NCBI GenBank assembly: GCA_016793325.1
Contig: JAEUKI010000016.1
Coordinates: 41,680-105,679, forward strand
Direction: 5' to 3'
DNA length: 64,000 nt
DNA from: Myxococcales bacterium
GTDB taxonomy: Bacteria > Myxococcota_A > Polyangia > Polyangiales > Ga0077539
The notes beneath the pieces were generated by a model. That model did no database searches. It was not told where the DNA came from and was given only the letters and a program-made list of their open reading frames with translations. Within the stretch, counting starts at the first letter, position 1; each line of letters starts with the position of its first letter. Shown here piece after piece: positions 43,437-52,968 of the stretch. The translations under genes were made by a program, and so were the position numbers.

Positions 43437-44333
43437 GTGACCACCGCGAAGACACGACTGCTCGCGCTGCTCGGCCATCCGGTGTCGCACTCGCGCTCGC
43501 CCGCGATGATGACCGGCGCCCTCGCAGCGATCGCGCGCGCGCAGGACTTCTCGTACCTCGCGTTCGACGTGAGGCCCGAAGAGCTCCAGTCGGTCCTCGT
43601 CGCGCTGCGCGCGATGAACTGCGCGGGCGCCAACGTCACGGTCCCGCACAAGCGCGCGGTGATCGGGCTCTGCTCGGTCGTCGACGACGACGCGCGACGA
43701 ATCGGCGCGGCCAACGTGCTCTCGCCGCTCGGCCAAGGGTGGGCTGCGCACAACACCGACGCGCCCGGAGCCGCGCGCGCGCTCACGGACGCGGGCGTGT
43801 CCATCGCCGGAAGCAGCGTCTTGTTGGTGGGCGCCGGCGGCGCGGCGCGCGCGGTCGCGGTGGGGCTCGCTCGGGAGGGCTGTCGATCGCTCACGGTCGT
43901 CGCGCGATCGCTCTCGGACGCGCACGATTGCGTGCGCGCGTGCGACGGGCTCGGCGTGCGCGAAGCCTCTGTCATCGCGTGGAACGACGATACGTCGGTC
44001 GCAGCCGCGCACGCGCGAGCGGACGTGTTGGTCCAGTGCACGCCCCTCGGAATGCAGCGATCGAACACACCGCTCAGCGTCCCCGAGCCCGAGTACGACG
44101 TCGCTCGAGGGTGGCTCTCGCACGCGCGGCCCGGGGCCACTGCGATGGACCTCGTGTATGCGCCGGTGGTCACTCCGTGGCTTCGCGTCGCGCGAGACCG
44201 CGGACTCCGCACGGTCGACGGCCTGGGAATGCTCGCGCACCAAGGCGCCCTCGCCCTCGCGCGGTGGTGTGGAGGAGCTCCGCCAGCGAGCGCGTTCCGC
44301 CGGTTTCTCGACGAGGCTGAATCGGGCGGATAG
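43437..44333 (+). CDS. aroE: shikimate dehydrogenase
   Basis: A 298-residue NADP-dependent enzyme of the shikimate pathway (3-dehydroshikimate to shikimate). Marks are LLGHPVSHSRSPAM (shikimate-binding Ser residues), GANVTVPHKRAV with the catalytic Lys, HNTDAPGAARAL with the catalytic Asp (usually NTD), the Rossmann GAGGAARAVAVGL, and DGLGMLAHQGALAL at the C-terminus. It starts with GTG at 43437. No other aro gene is next to it. It is probably read through from the upstream lipoprotein gene, only 13 bases away, and is followed 14 bases later by a Ser/Thr kinase gene. Confidence 0.95.
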   Translation: MTTAKTRLLALLGHPVSHSRSPAMMTGALAAIARAQDFSYLAFDVRPEELQSVLVALRAMNCAGANVTVPHKRAVIGLCSVVDDDARRIGAANVLSPLGQGWAAHNTDAPGAARALTDAGVSIAGSSVLLVGAGGAARAVAVGLAREGCRSLTVVARSLSDAHDCVRACDGLGVREASVIAWNDDTSVAAAHARADVLVQCTPLGMQRSNTPLSVPEPEYDVARGWLSHARPGATAMDLVYAPVVTPWLRVARDRGLRTVDGLGMLAHQGALALARWCGGAPPASAFRRFLDEAESGG

Positions 44334-44347
44334 ATTCCATCTCCACC

Positions 44348-45646
44348 GTGGAGGCTGACCCGATCGCGAATGCGCTAGCTGCGACCGCCGAGCGTCGAGA
44401 CGCTCGGACGCCCGCGCAGCCGCCGGCTCGAATCGAGCCCAAGCGTCCTACCTCGCGTCCATCGATGCCTCCGGCGATCGGTCGGTATCAGGTCTCGAGG
44501 CTGCTCGGCGAAGGCGCCATGGGCCGCGTGTACCTCGCGACGGACCCCGAGCTCGGACGGCAGGTCGCCATCAAAGTGCTCCGCCTCGACGCCGCGGGAA
44601 ACGCGCGCGACGCGTACATCGCCCGCTTTCGCAACGAGGCTCGCGCCGCCGCGCGCCTGCAGCACCCCAACGTCGTGACCCTCCACGACACCGGCGTCGA
44701 CAGCGTGCTCGGGCCGTATCTCGTGTACGAGTACGTCGCGGGGCAGACGCTTCGCGCGCGAATCAACGAAGGAAAGCTCGACCCTCGCGCGGTGGTCGCG
44801 CTCGCGCGTGGCGTGGGCGCGGCGCTCGACGCGATGCACGCCGCGGGGATCATTCACCGCGACGTGAAGCCCGACAACATCCTGATCGCGCCCGACGGGG
44901 CCGTGAAGGTCACCGACTTCGGCATCGCGCGCGTCTCGGACGTGCAGCTCACCCGCGACGGACAGTTTCTGGGAACGCCCGCGTACGCCTCGCCCGAGGC
45001 CATCACCCGAGGCGTGTACACCGCGCGCGGTGATCAGTTTTCATTGGCCGCGGTGCTCTACGAATCGCTCTGCGGAATCCGCCCTTTTCCGGGCGACGAC
45101 GCGGTGGCGGTCTCGTACGCGGTCGCCAACGACGTTCCGCCGCCGCCGAGCAAGTGGGTGAAGGACCTGCCCCCGCTCGTCGATCAGTGCTTCGAGCGCG
45201 CGCTGTCGAAGAAGGCAAACGATCGATTCTTGCTGTCCGGCGAGTTCGCCGCGACGCTGGCCGCTGCGTTTCGCGGGAGCGCGCAGGTGTCCGCCGTCGC
45301 GACCGCGCCGCTCGTCCGACGCCCTCAACACGCGGGGGCGGTGCCCGTCGCGGTCGAGGGCGACAAGCCCAAGGCACCAGCACAAGAAATCAAGCCAACA
45401 CCTCCATCGGTGGCCGCGAAGCTCAGCCCGAGCTCGATCGCGATCGTCGCCGTCGTGCTCGTCGCGGCCGTCGCGCTCGCCTTCGTTCGCTGGAAGGACG
45501 GCTCCGACTCCGACCCGCGCGACCGCGCGAGCCACCGCGCCTCGACGCAGCCCTCCGTCAACACCAACACAACGCCCGCTGCCGCGACGCAGACGCCCGC
45601 GACCGCTCCGGTTCGCGGCCGCGCTCGCGGGACGCGCCCGCGCTGA
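44348..45646 (+). CDS. membrane-anchored Ser/Thr protein kinase
   Basis: A 432-residue eukaryote-type kinase. The kinase domain (residues about 45-300) has the Gly loop GEGAMGRVY, Lys in VAIKV, HRDVKPDN, DFG and GTPAYASPEA, all intact, so it should be active. A Pro-rich juxtamembrane segment, one transmembrane helix (SIAIVAVVLVAAVALAFVRW near 375) and a short Thr/Pro/Ala-rich exported tail follow. The signal and substrates are unknown. It starts with GTG (44348), 14 bases after the aroE stop; no better start is upstream. Confidence 0.94.
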   Translation: MEADPIANALAATAERRDARTPAQPPARIEPKRPTSRPSMPPAIGRYQVSRLLGEGAMGRVYLATDPELGRQVAIKVLRLDAAGNARDAYIARFRNEARAAARLQHPNVVTLHDTGVDSVLGPYLVYEYVAGQTLRARINEGKLDPRAVVALARGVGAALDAMHAAGIIHRDVKPDNILIAPDGAVKVTDFGIARVSDVQLTRDGQFLGTPAYASPEAITRGVYTARGDQFSLAAVLYESLCGIRPFPGDDAVAVSYAVANDVPPPPSKWVKDLPPLVDQCFERALSKKANDRFLLSGEFAATLAAAFRGSAQVSAVATAPLVRRPQHAGAVPVAVEGDKPKAPAQEIKPTPPSVAAKLSPSSIAIVAVVLVAAVALAFVRWKDGSDSDPRDRASHRASTQPSVNTNTTPAAATQTPATAPVRGRARGTRPR

Positions 45647-45662
45647 AGTTCGACACGCTGTC

Positions 45663-46331
45663 ATGTCCGACACCCCGCCACGCTCGGAGTCCCGCTGGAT
45701 CGCGTACGGCGCTGTCTCTGCGACGCTCGCGCGAGTGCTCCCCCCGTTCGTCGACGGTCCCTTCGTGCGCGCCGTGCGCGGGGCGATGATCGATCGCGTC
45801 GCCAAAGAGTGCGGCGTCACGCTCACGGCCGAAGCGCGCAAGCTGCTCGTGACGCTCGAGGACCCCATGTCCGCGCGCGGTCGCGTCGAGAAGGGCGCGC
45901 GATGGCTCCTCGCGCGGGTCGTTCCCGGATTGGGAACGGTCGACACGACGATGCACCTCGTCGCGACCTTCACGTCGGGCGCGCTGCTGCGCCGGTATTT
46001 CGAGCGACGACCGAAGGGCGAGACCGGCGCGGTGGTCGACGGCTTCGAAGCCACACGCATCCGCCGCGCGCTCAAAGTAGCCCTCGATTTCGCGACCGCA
46101 GAGCACGCGCGAGGGCTCGCGTCCGCCGTCGGAAGCGGCGCAGGCGCGGCGGTTCAAGGCTTCGAAGGCGCCAAGTCCGACTCGATCGACCGCGTGCCCG
46201 ACCCGGGGCAATCGTCCGCGAAGCTCCTCGCCTCGCGCGCGATCGCGGCCGCCGAAGCGGGCGCCACGGCGATCCCCGTCGCGTGGATCGACTCGATCGA
46301 GCCGATTTTTCAGCGCGAATTCGACCGCTGA
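45663..46331 (+). CDS. protein of unknown function
   Basis: A 222-residue protein with no signal peptide and no clear transmembrane helix. The stretch RWIAYGAVSATLARVLPPFVDGPFVRAVRGAMIDRVAKECG and a central LLARVVPGLGTVDTTMHLVATFTSGALLRRYFERR resemble a family of bacterial proteins often called EcsC-like or DUF697-type (a helical pair with Gly-rich turns), but I cannot assign it. It follows the kinase gene by 16 bases and could be a substrate or partner, which is inference from position. Confidence 0.65.
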   Translation: MSDTPPRSESRWIAYGAVSATLARVLPPFVDGPFVRAVRGAMIDRVAKECGVTLTAEARKLLVTLEDPMSARGRVEKGARWLLARVVPGLGTVDTTMHLVATFTSGALLRRYFERRPKGETGAVVDGFEATRIRRALKVALDFATAEHARGLASAVGSGAGAAVQGFEGAKSDSIDRVPDPGQSSAKLLASRAIAAAEAGATAIPVAWIDSIEPIFQREFDR

Positions 46332-46452
46332 GCTCGATCGCAGCTCCGCTTCGGGTTTGTGACAGGCGCGAGCGCGAACACCTCGCAGACTCATCAGCTC
46401 TCAATCTTGCCTGTCATCCTTCAAACCCGGCTCCGCTGTGGCGCTCGAGCGC

Positions 46453-47112
46453 TCAGGCTCCCCTCGGGAGCCCCTGCGCGGCCCGGAGCGCCGCGCGACG
46501 ATCGAGCCCCGTCCTCGCGACGACGAGCCCACACAGCGCGAAGAACACGATCACGATCGCGCTCTTCGACCACTGCTCGGGTTGCCTGACGAGAGCGACG
46601 AATCCCAACACGACGAAGCAGATCGCGAACGTCGTCATGGTGAGCGCCGTTCCGCCGAACAAGCTCGCCTCGCGCTCGATCGCGTGCGCCCACGAGCGCG
46701 GCTTCTCGTGCAAATCGTCGAACGGAGCAGCGATGCTCCCGGTCGCGAGCGAGCGCACCGCCCAGCGCAAGGTCAGCCCCGCGACGATCGTCCCGCCGAG
46801 CGTGCTCGCGAGGGCGAACTCTCGGCCGCTCGTGAGCAAGGGTAGCGTCGCCGCGCATGCGTTGACCGCGAGGTACAAGCTCGTCGCAAACGCGCAGACC
46901 CACAGCGCCCATCGTCGCATCGCGCTCGAGCTCGCCTCGCGCGCCACGAGCTCGCTCAGCGGCGCCACCGCGATCGGAACAACCAACAACAGCGCCTTCA
47001 ACCAGAACCACAGACCAGCGTTGGCGCGACCGAGCACAGCCTCGACCCACACGGCCTGACCCGCGAGGCCGAGCAGCATCCACACGATCGCGCCGCCATG
47101 ATCGACGAGCAT
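46453..47112 (-). CDS. integral membrane protein
   Basis: A 219-residue protein with about six hydrophobic segments (VWMLLGLAGQAVWVEAVLG, FWLKALLLVVPIAVAPLSEL, WALWVCAFATSLYLAVNA and others). No conserved motif is recognised. The start is the ATG at 47112; the frame is open to 47274 but those residues are Arg/Glu-rich shadow sequence. It converges with the upstream hypothetical gene (121-base gap, no obvious terminator) and diverges from the following lipoprotein gene, whose GTG is 69 bases away. Confidence 0.72.
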   Translation of the reverse strand: MLVDHGGAIVWMLLGLAGQAVWVEAVLGRANAGLWFWLKALLLVVPIAVAPLSELVAREASSSAMRRWALWVCAFATSLYLAVNACAATLPLLTSGREFALASTLGGTIVAGLTLRWAVRSLATGSIAAPFDDLHEKPRSWAHAIEREASLFGGTALTMTTFAICFVVLGFVALVRQPEQWSKSAIVIVFFALCGLVVARTGLDRRAALRAAQGLPRGA

Positions 47113-47181
47113 CGCGAAGGATTGTGGCCCGCGCGCGCGCTCGGCGCCATTCGCGGCGCGCTCAGGTACAGTTCGCGCGCC

Positions 47182-48291
47182 GTGACCGCTCCTCGCAGAT
47201 CGCTCTCGTGGACCCTCGCCGCCGCGCTCCTCGCCGCGGGCTGCGTCGAACGCGCGACCAACGTTCAGAGCCACAACCGCCCATCACCCGTCGCAGACAC
47301 GGGCGTCGCTCCTCCGGGGCTCTCGCCGTCGACCCTGCGCAGGTTGGGCTACGACGGCGACGGCTCGATAGGACAGCCGCTGCGATTGCCCGTGCGCGCG
47401 TGCGACGAGCAGTGTCTACGCAACCGTGGGACGCCGCTGTTGCACTTGCTGCGGCTCGCCCATCGCGGCCCCGATCGCATGCGACGCATCCTCGTCGCGA
47501 TCGACATGCCGTACGCGAGGCTGTGGATGGCGTGGCTCGCCCTCGCGACGAGCGACGAAGAAGAGGCGCGCGCGACGCTCGCCGAGGCCCGCTCGGAGCT
47601 TCGATCGCCCGAGCACCAAGCGCGCTATCGCCGCGCGCTCACTGCGATGGGCGCGGGAGCGAGCCCCACGCTCGAGCAAGAGATCGTCGCCGAGATGCGC
47701 GCCCAGCTCGACGGCTGGAGCGCCCTCGATGACGAGCTCGGACGAGAGATGGCCGCGGTGCTTCCGTGCGCGCAGTTCGCGCCGCGGGGAGCTTCGACGG
47801 CGCTCGCGTTTCGTCCGCTCGGCGACGCGCGATCGGACGACGACGCGCTTCGCTTCGTCGAGCGCTGCGCGAACCGAGAGATCGACGCGCTCGCGATGGA
47901 CGGAGGGACGAGCGCCGCCCGCGACGCGATTCGCGCGCTCGGCGACGGCGTGCTCTCGCTCGTGACCGCCGCGGACGCCGCGGTCGATCCGGCGCTCGAC
48001 GCGAGGGTCCGCACGCGAATCGTCGAGCCATTTTTCGTCCCATCTTTTCAAGACCCGCCCGTCCCGGACCGCGCGGTGCTCGACGGAGCAGCCGCGCGCG
48101 ACCCCGCGACGAGAGCCGCGGTGACAGCGTGGCTTCGCGCGCGCACAGCGCACCTCGACACGTTCGCGCGCGCGCTCTGCGCGAAGCTCACGGCGGCCGA
48201 GCCGCGCACGACGGTCGCCCAGTGTCGCGTACGCGCGACGAGCGCCATCAACGCGAGCGCCCTCGCCGTCCTCGGTCCCGCGCCGCGCTAA
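47182..48291 (+). CDS. lipoprotein of unknown function
   Basis: A 369-residue predicted lipoprotein beginning with GTG at 47182, signal peptide SWTLAAALLAAGC (Cys near 19). The mature protein is helical with Arg-rich repeats (LLHLLRLAHRGPDRMRRIL, ARLWMAWLALATSDEEEARATLAEARSEL), giving a TPR- or HEAT-like look. No known domain. The frame is open upstream to 47098, but an earlier start would spoil the signal peptide. It converges with the kinase gene across a 131-base gap. Confidence 0.72.
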   Translation: MTAPRRSLSWTLAAALLAAGCVERATNVQSHNRPSPVADTGVAPPGLSPSTLRRLGYDGDGSIGQPLRLPVRACDEQCLRNRGTPLLHLLRLAHRGPDRMRRILVAIDMPYARLWMAWLALATSDEEEARATLAEARSELRSPEHQARYRRALTAMGAGASPTLEQEIVAEMRAQLDGWSALDDELGREMAAVLPCAQFAPRGASTALAFRPLGDARSDDDALRFVERCANREIDALAMDGGTSAARDAIRALGDGVLSLVTAADAAVDPALDARVRTRIVEPFFVPSFQDPPVPDRAVLDGAAARDPATRAAVTAWLRARTAHLDTFARALCAKLTAAEPRTTVAQCRVRATSAINASALAVLGPAPR

Positions 48292-48422
48292 ACCACGCCG
48301 CAATCGAACGTCGTCGAAACGGGACGAGCGGCGGTGTGCTTGAAATCAAGTCGAACCGCCACGAATCGATCGATGAGGGTGCGGCAATCGAATGACTGCC
48401 GGTTTCGCGCAGCGACGAGCGA

Positions 48423-50303
48423 TCAGCGCACGTAGCGATTGCGGAAGAACACCGTGACTTCGGCGGGAGCGTTCTCGGTCACGAGCGTTCGGCCGAGGGT
48501 GGCGTTGCGCACGCACTGAACGAGCCGCGGGTACGGATCCAGCGCCGTTCCCCGTGGATTGACCGCGGAAATCGTGCCGCTCGAGGCGTCGAGCGAGAAC
48601 ACGAAGTCCATGCCCCAGTGGTCGTACGCGCCCTGTTCCGGAGGGATGTACGTCGCGCTCGCGCAGCGGCTCAGCGCGGGATAGAGCGGCTGCAAGTTCG
48701 TGAGGAGGTTCTCTCGAATGTTGGCGAGGATCCCCATTCCTCCCGAGTACGAGGTCACCACACGCCGCGGAACTCCCGCTGCGCTGCTCGTCGTTCGCGC
48801 CGGTCCGGGCGCGAGCGGATCGTCCGCAGCCACGGCTCCGACGGACGCTCCGCCCGAGCTCGCGCGCGCCCGAATCGGCCTCGCCCCTGTGTTCACGCCG
48901 CTGTCTGCTCGAGCGACGATCGGCGCGGCTTGGTGAACCGCCGCGTCCACCTGCGCGAGCGTGCGCTGCTCTTGCGTGACCGCGCTCTGCACCGACGCGT
49001 CGAGCCTCGCCATCGCCGCGCGCACCGCGTCGTCGATCGAGTACGGCGGCGGCGATGGAGGAACACGCGAGGACGATCCCTTCAGCGCGAATCCAACACC
49101 CACGCCGATGCCCGTCAGCGCGATGATCGAAGCGCCGACCCACGGCAGCCACGCCGACCGCCCCGACGAGCCCGTCGATGGTGTCGGCTGCGTTTGCGGT
49201 GCTCGGGGTGCTTGTGTCACCTGCGGCGGCGAAGGGCTCGGCGTCGCGACGGGCAACGGCGTCGTGGCGAACGGCACTGGCGTTGGCGTTGGCGTTGGCG
49301 TTGGCGTTGGCGTCGATTGTTGTCCGCTCGAAAACGCGTTGGCGAGCGGCCCTGTGTACGCGGGCGCGGCCATCGTCGGCGCGGTCACGATCGGTGATTC
49401 GCGCGTCGGCGCGACGTGCGCGCCCGTCGTTCGCGGCACGGTGCGGTCGACGTACGGCTCGAGCGCCGCGCGAAACGCCTCGGCGTTTTGAAAGCGCGCC
49501 TCGAGGTCCTTGGCCATCGCGCACTCGACCACCGACACGAGCCCCGGCGCGACGTCCGGACGCAGCGACGCGATCGGCGTCGGCGTGTCTTCGAGGATCG
49601 CAAACAGCAGCGCGTGTACGTTTTGCGCGACGAACGGCAGCCGTCCCGTGAGCATCTCGTAGAGGATCGCGCCGACCGCGTAGATGTCCGTCCGCGTGTC
49701 GACCGCTCGTCCGCGCGCTTGCTCGGGGGACATGTACATCGGCGTCCCGAGCACCGCGCCCGTGTGCGTGAGCTTGCTGTCGTTGGTTTGCTCCGTGAAG
49801 CGCGCGATGCCGAAGTCGAGCAGCTTCACGACGTCCGGCATGCCCGAGACCTCCGTCAAGAAGACGTTGTCCGGCTTCATGTCGCGGTGAACGATGCCCG
49901 CGCGATGCGCGACAGAGAGCGCCGAGAGCATCTGCGACGCGATCCACGCCGCGCGCCCTGGGGCCAACGGGCCGTCGCGCTCGAGCACCTGCGCGAGCGA
50001 CGCGCCGACGAGGCACTCCATCACGAGGAACACAACGCCGTTGTCCGCGCCGAAATCCGTGACCGCCACGATGTTGGCGTGCCCCAGCGACGCCGCGGCT
50101 TGGGCCTCGCGATGAAACCGCGCGACCGCCTCGGGGTCCTGCGCGTACGCGGGCAACAGCACTTTGAGCGCGACTTTGCGGTTGAGCGCCTCTTGAACCG
50201 CTTCGTACACGGCGCCCATCCCGCCTGCGCCCAGCTTGCGGACGACCCGATAGCGCCCCGCGATGCGGGTTCCTTCGGTGAGTCCCTCGACGTCCGTGAT
50301 CAT
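48423..50303 (-). CDS. Ser/Thr protein kinase with TP-repeat linker and periplasmic domain
   Basis: A 626-residue membrane kinase. The kinase domain (residues 12-285) has GAGGMGAVY, ALKVL, HRDMKPDN, DFGIARF and GTPMYMSPEQA. A Thr-Pro-rich linker (about 335-380) contains the TPTPTPTPTP run encoded by a perfect hexanucleotide repeat. One transmembrane helix (WVGASIIALTGIGVGVGFAL) lies near 410, followed by an extracytoplasmic region that ends in a TonB-C/energy-transducer-like domain (LYPALSRCASATYIPPEQGAYDHWGMDFVFSLDASSGTISAV). The coupling of kinase and such a domain is common in myxobacteria. The start is the ATG at 50303. Confidence 0.93.
   Translation of the reverse strand: MITDVEGLTEGTRIAGRYRVVRKLGAGGMGAVYEAVQEALNRKVALKVLLPAYAQDPEAVARFHREAQAAASLGHANIVAVTDFGADNGVVFLVMECLVGASLAQVLERDGPLAPGRAAWIASQMLSALSVAHRAGIVHRDMKPDNVFLTEVSGMPDVVKLLDFGIARFTEQTNDSKLTHTGAVLGTPMYMSPEQARGRAVDTRTDIYAVGAILYEMLTGRLPFVAQNVHALLFAILEDTPTPIASLRPDVAPGLVSVVECAMAKDLEARFQNAEAFRAALEPYVDRTVPRTTGAHVAPTRESPIVTAPTMAAPAYTGPLANAFSSGQQSTPTPTPTPTPTPVPFATTPLPVATPSPSPPQVTQAPRAPQTQPTPSTGSSGRSAWLPWVGASIIALTGIGVGVGFALKGSSSRVPPSPPPYSIDDAVRAAMARLDASVQSAVTQEQRTLAQVDAAVHQAAPIVARADSGVNTGARPIRARASSGGASVGAVAADDPLAPGPARTTSSAAGVPRRVVTSYSGGMGILANIRENLLTNLQPLYPALSRCASATYIPPEQGAYDHWGMDFVFSLDASSGTISAVNPRGTALDPYPRLVQCVRNATLGRTLVTENAPAEVTVFFRNRYVR
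49281..49310. repeat. perfect hexanucleotide tandem repeat (5 x CGTTGG)
   Basis: Five exact copies of CGTTGG, reading Pro-Thr pairs on the coding (minus) strand inside the kinase linker. The in-frame length of six bases means copy-number change would alter linker length without shifting the frame. Confidence 0.9.
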
Positions 50304-50530
50304 CGCTCGACCCCGGGAGCCTACCGCGGATCGCTCGCGACGTCGGCAACTCAACCAAGACCGAGAACACCTCGCGTTGCCGCGGCGCGCTCGTCGATCG
50401 CACAAACGCGACAGTCACAATCGCGAGGAAATTTTCAACATTTTGTTCATCTACTTCACGCGATGCGACGCCGGCCCTCGGTGACTCTGCCAAGCGATTC
50501 GGCTCGCAGACGAGTGATACGATCGAAGTC

Positions 50531-51646
50531 ATGCATCACGAAATTCGCTCGATGAGTCTGTGCGTATGCGTGATGGGGGCCGCGATCGTCGGGTGCAGCG
50601 AAGGCGCAGCGCCGAACAACACACCGGACAGCGGTCGTCGCGACGTCGCGAGCGCCGACAGCGACACAGGCGTCTCCGGCGGAGTCACCGACGGAGGCGC
50701 CGACAGCAGCGCCGTCGACAGCAGCTTCGACGGAGGCGGCTGCGTCGATCTTGATTTGATGGCCACATCCGTCCGCCGCCCCCTCGACATCATCGTGTGG
50801 GTCGACGACGGCGGGTCGTTCGCCGCAGGACGCACGCGAACAGGACCAGCGTTGAGCCAGATGTTTCCCACGGTGCTGCGCGACGCAGGGGTCGACTACC
50901 GGATCATCTTGATGTCTCGCACCACGCCCGTCACAGCGCCGCTGTTGATGGACGAAGGCACGCGGTTCTTCCGAACCTCGCGCGGATACTCCGCGGGCGC
51001 CGGGGGCTTCGTGTTCTTCAGCGACGCGATGTACATCCGCGACTACTTGCCCTGGCTTCGGCGAGAGTCGTTCAAGGTGTTCTTGAGCAACACCGACTGC
51101 GAGAATCAAGCGGGCGCGTTCGAGGCCTTCGAGACCGCGTTGATGGCCAACGGCATGGGCAATTTCACCGTCGGCGACGCGAGAAACTACGTCTACAACA
51201 TGATCGGCGCGCTCCCGCTCAGGATGCCGACGGACGAGCCCTACCGCCCCATGGATCCCGCCGCGGGCGGCAGCTGTCGCAACACGCAGATCGGCGCGCA
51301 GCGCACCGGCGGAATGCGCCTCGGCTACATGGCGCCCAACTACATCAAGCTGTTTCAAGCGATCGCGGACCTCAGCATTTCGCGCTCTCGTTTGCCCTGC
51401 AGCTTCGACCCGCCGACCGATCGCGGGATGATGATCGACCTGGCGCGCGTGCGATTCGTGTTCACGCCCGGCGGCGGCGCGGCGCGCACGTACAGGCAGG
51501 TGACCGACATGGGCGCGTGCGGCGCAGACGGAGGCTTCTACGTCGACGCGTCGAACAAGATCGTCTTGTGCCCGAGCACCTGTACGACCGTGAGCGGCGA
51601 CGCGATGGGCGCGGTACGATTCTCGTTTCAGTGCGTTCCGGGCTGA
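50531..51646 (+). CDS. lipoprotein with VWA-like fold (degenerate metal site)
   Basis: A 371-residue lipoprotein: signal peptide LCVCVMGAAIVGC (Cys22), then an Asp/Ser/Gly-rich spacer to about residue 70. The domain starts RPLDIIVWVDDGGSF, which aligns with the VWA MIDAS strand but carries DDGGS rather than DxSxS, so metal binding is uncertain. Later segments FKVFLSNTDCEN and ALPLRMPTDEPYRP fit the fold. Cys residues suggest disulfides. The ATG is 227 bases from the divergent kinase ATG, a gap that must hold both promoters. The next gene begins inside its last codons. Confidence 0.82.
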   Translation: MHHEIRSMSLCVCVMGAAIVGCSEGAAPNNTPDSGRRDVASADSDTGVSGGVTDGGADSSAVDSSFDGGGCVDLDLMATSVRRPLDIIVWVDDGGSFAAGRTRTGPALSQMFPTVLRDAGVDYRIILMSRTTPVTAPLLMDEGTRFFRTSRGYSAGAGGFVFFSDAMYIRDYLPWLRRESFKVFLSNTDCENQAGAFEAFETALMANGMGNFTVGDARNYVYNMIGALPLRMPTDEPYRPMDPAAGGSCRNTQIGAQRTGGMRLGYMAPNYIKLFQAIADLSISRSRLPCSFDPPTDRGMMIDLARVRFVFTPGGGAARTYRQVTDMGACGADGGFYVDASNKIVLCPSTCTTVSGDAMGAVRFSFQCVPG

Positions 51647-52968
51647 CACGCGAGACACAAACGGGCGATCGCGCGGGGTGTGTCCGCGTCGCGCTCTGCG
51701 TCGCGCTCTGCTCGGCGTGCGCCACGAGCGAGCCCACGCGCGCACGCGAGCGCGCGGTCCTCGCGTTGCCGAGGGACCCGCCGCCACGAGATCCGCTCGC
51801 GATCGACACGCTCCTCGCGGAGCAGCGCTCGATTCGATCGCGACTCCATCGCGAAGACGCCTCGTCGCTCTACGCCGCTCGCACCGACGGAACCCACTCG
51901 CTCTCGAGCACCGAGTGGCCCGTCTTCGCCCGCGTCTATTTCGCCCTCGCGAGCTGCGCGCTCGCCGAGCTCGCGACAGACGGCCCCGCGAAGCGCGCGC
52001 TCCTCGACGACGCAACCCGCGCCCTCGTCGCAGCGCTCGAGCCGCGGCGCCTCCGTTGGATCCACGAGCACTTCGGCGACCCGCTCGTCGACCCGCGCGC
52101 GACCCCGTCGGTCGTCGTTCACGGCACGGTGCTCTACGCGATCGAGCGCTGCGGTCCTGCGCTCAGCGACGACACACGGCTCGCCTCCGCTGCAGCGACG
52201 CTGCGCGCTGCGTTCGTCCGCGCGTTCGAAGGGCGCCCGGACGGGCTGCTCCCGAGCTACCGCGCGATGACGTGGGTGACCGACAGCGTCCCTGCGCTCG
52301 CGGCGCTCGCGCTCCACGCGCGACGCGCGAACGAGCCCGAGCCCCTCGCGTGGAATCGCTGGAAGAACACAGTCCAAACACACATGATCGAGCCGCGCAC
52401 CGGCCTCGTCGTCGCGCCCTTCAACAGCGCCGCGCAGCGCGCGATGGGGCCGCCTCGCGGCTCGGCGCTGCTCATGGCCGTGCCCTATCTCGCGGCGATC
52501 GACGAGCCCTTCGCGCGCGCCCAGTGGAGACAGCTCGAATCGCACCTGCTCGTGTCGATCGGAGATCTCTCGGGCGCCCGAGAATTTCCACGCGGAATGG
52601 AGCTGCGGCCCGACGCCGACAGCGGGCGCGTCGTGCTCGGGATGGGCGAGTCCGCGAGCGGCTTCGCGATCCTCGCCGCGGCGTCCATGGGAGAACTCGT
52701 CACGGCCGAGCGGCTCGCGCGCAGCGCGTGGGCCGCGTCGGGCGCGGTGATCGCGGGCGATCGCGTCGATTGTCCCGAGCTCCCCACGGTCGGACACGCG
52801 ATCATTCTCGCGGGAAAATCCCTGCTCGTTCTCCGTCGCACCGCGCTCGCGCACGGCGCTCACGGGGCTTCGTCGACCGGCTCGCCCCAGCGCTCGACGC
52901 GCTTGCGCAGTCGGTCGAGCGCGCGCGCGCAGTACAGCCCGTCCTCGATGCGCTCGTCGAACGTGTAG
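51631..52968 (+). CDS. lipoprotein of unknown function, helical (glycosidase-like fold possible)
   Basis: A 445-residue protein starting with GTG at 51631 inside the end of the previous gene (16-base overlap). A hydrophobic segment ending ALCSAC (about residue 31) looks like a lipobox. The remainder is helical with Trp-rich turns (SYRAMTWVTDSVPALAALALHARR, FNSAAQRAMGPPRGSALLMAVPYLAAI) and resembles alpha/alpha-barrel proteins, but no catalytic motif is clear. The last 36 codons (52860-52968) overlap the end of the convergent gene, and those residues (Ser/Arg-rich) look like a late read-through tail. A CTG at 51643 is another possible start. Confidence 0.72.
   Translation: MRSGLTRETQTGDRAGCVRVALCVALCSACATSEPTRARERAVLALPRDPPPRDPLAIDTLLAEQRSIRSRLHREDASSLYAARTDGTHSLSSTEWPVFARVYFALASCALAELATDGPAKRALLDDATRALVAALEPRRLRWIHEHFGDPLVDPRATPSVVVHGTVLYAIERCGPALSDDTRLASAAATLRAAFVRAFEGRPDGLLPSYRAMTWVTDSVPALAALALHARRANEPEPLAWNRWKNTVQTHMIEPRTGLVVAPFNSAAQRAMGPPRGSALLMAVPYLAAIDEPFARAQWRQLESHLLVSIGDLSGAREFPRGMELRPDADSGRVVLGMGESASGFAILAAASMGELVTAERLARSAWAASGAVIAGDRVDCPELPTVGHAIILAGKSLLVLRRTALAHGAHGASSTGSPQRSTRLRSRSSARAQYSPSSMRSSNV

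Noticed and set aside
41372..44212. 946-residue minus-strand ORF over the lipoprotein and aroE genes
   Set aside because: Shadow frame: its translation has no motif and aroE on the plus strand is unmistakable.
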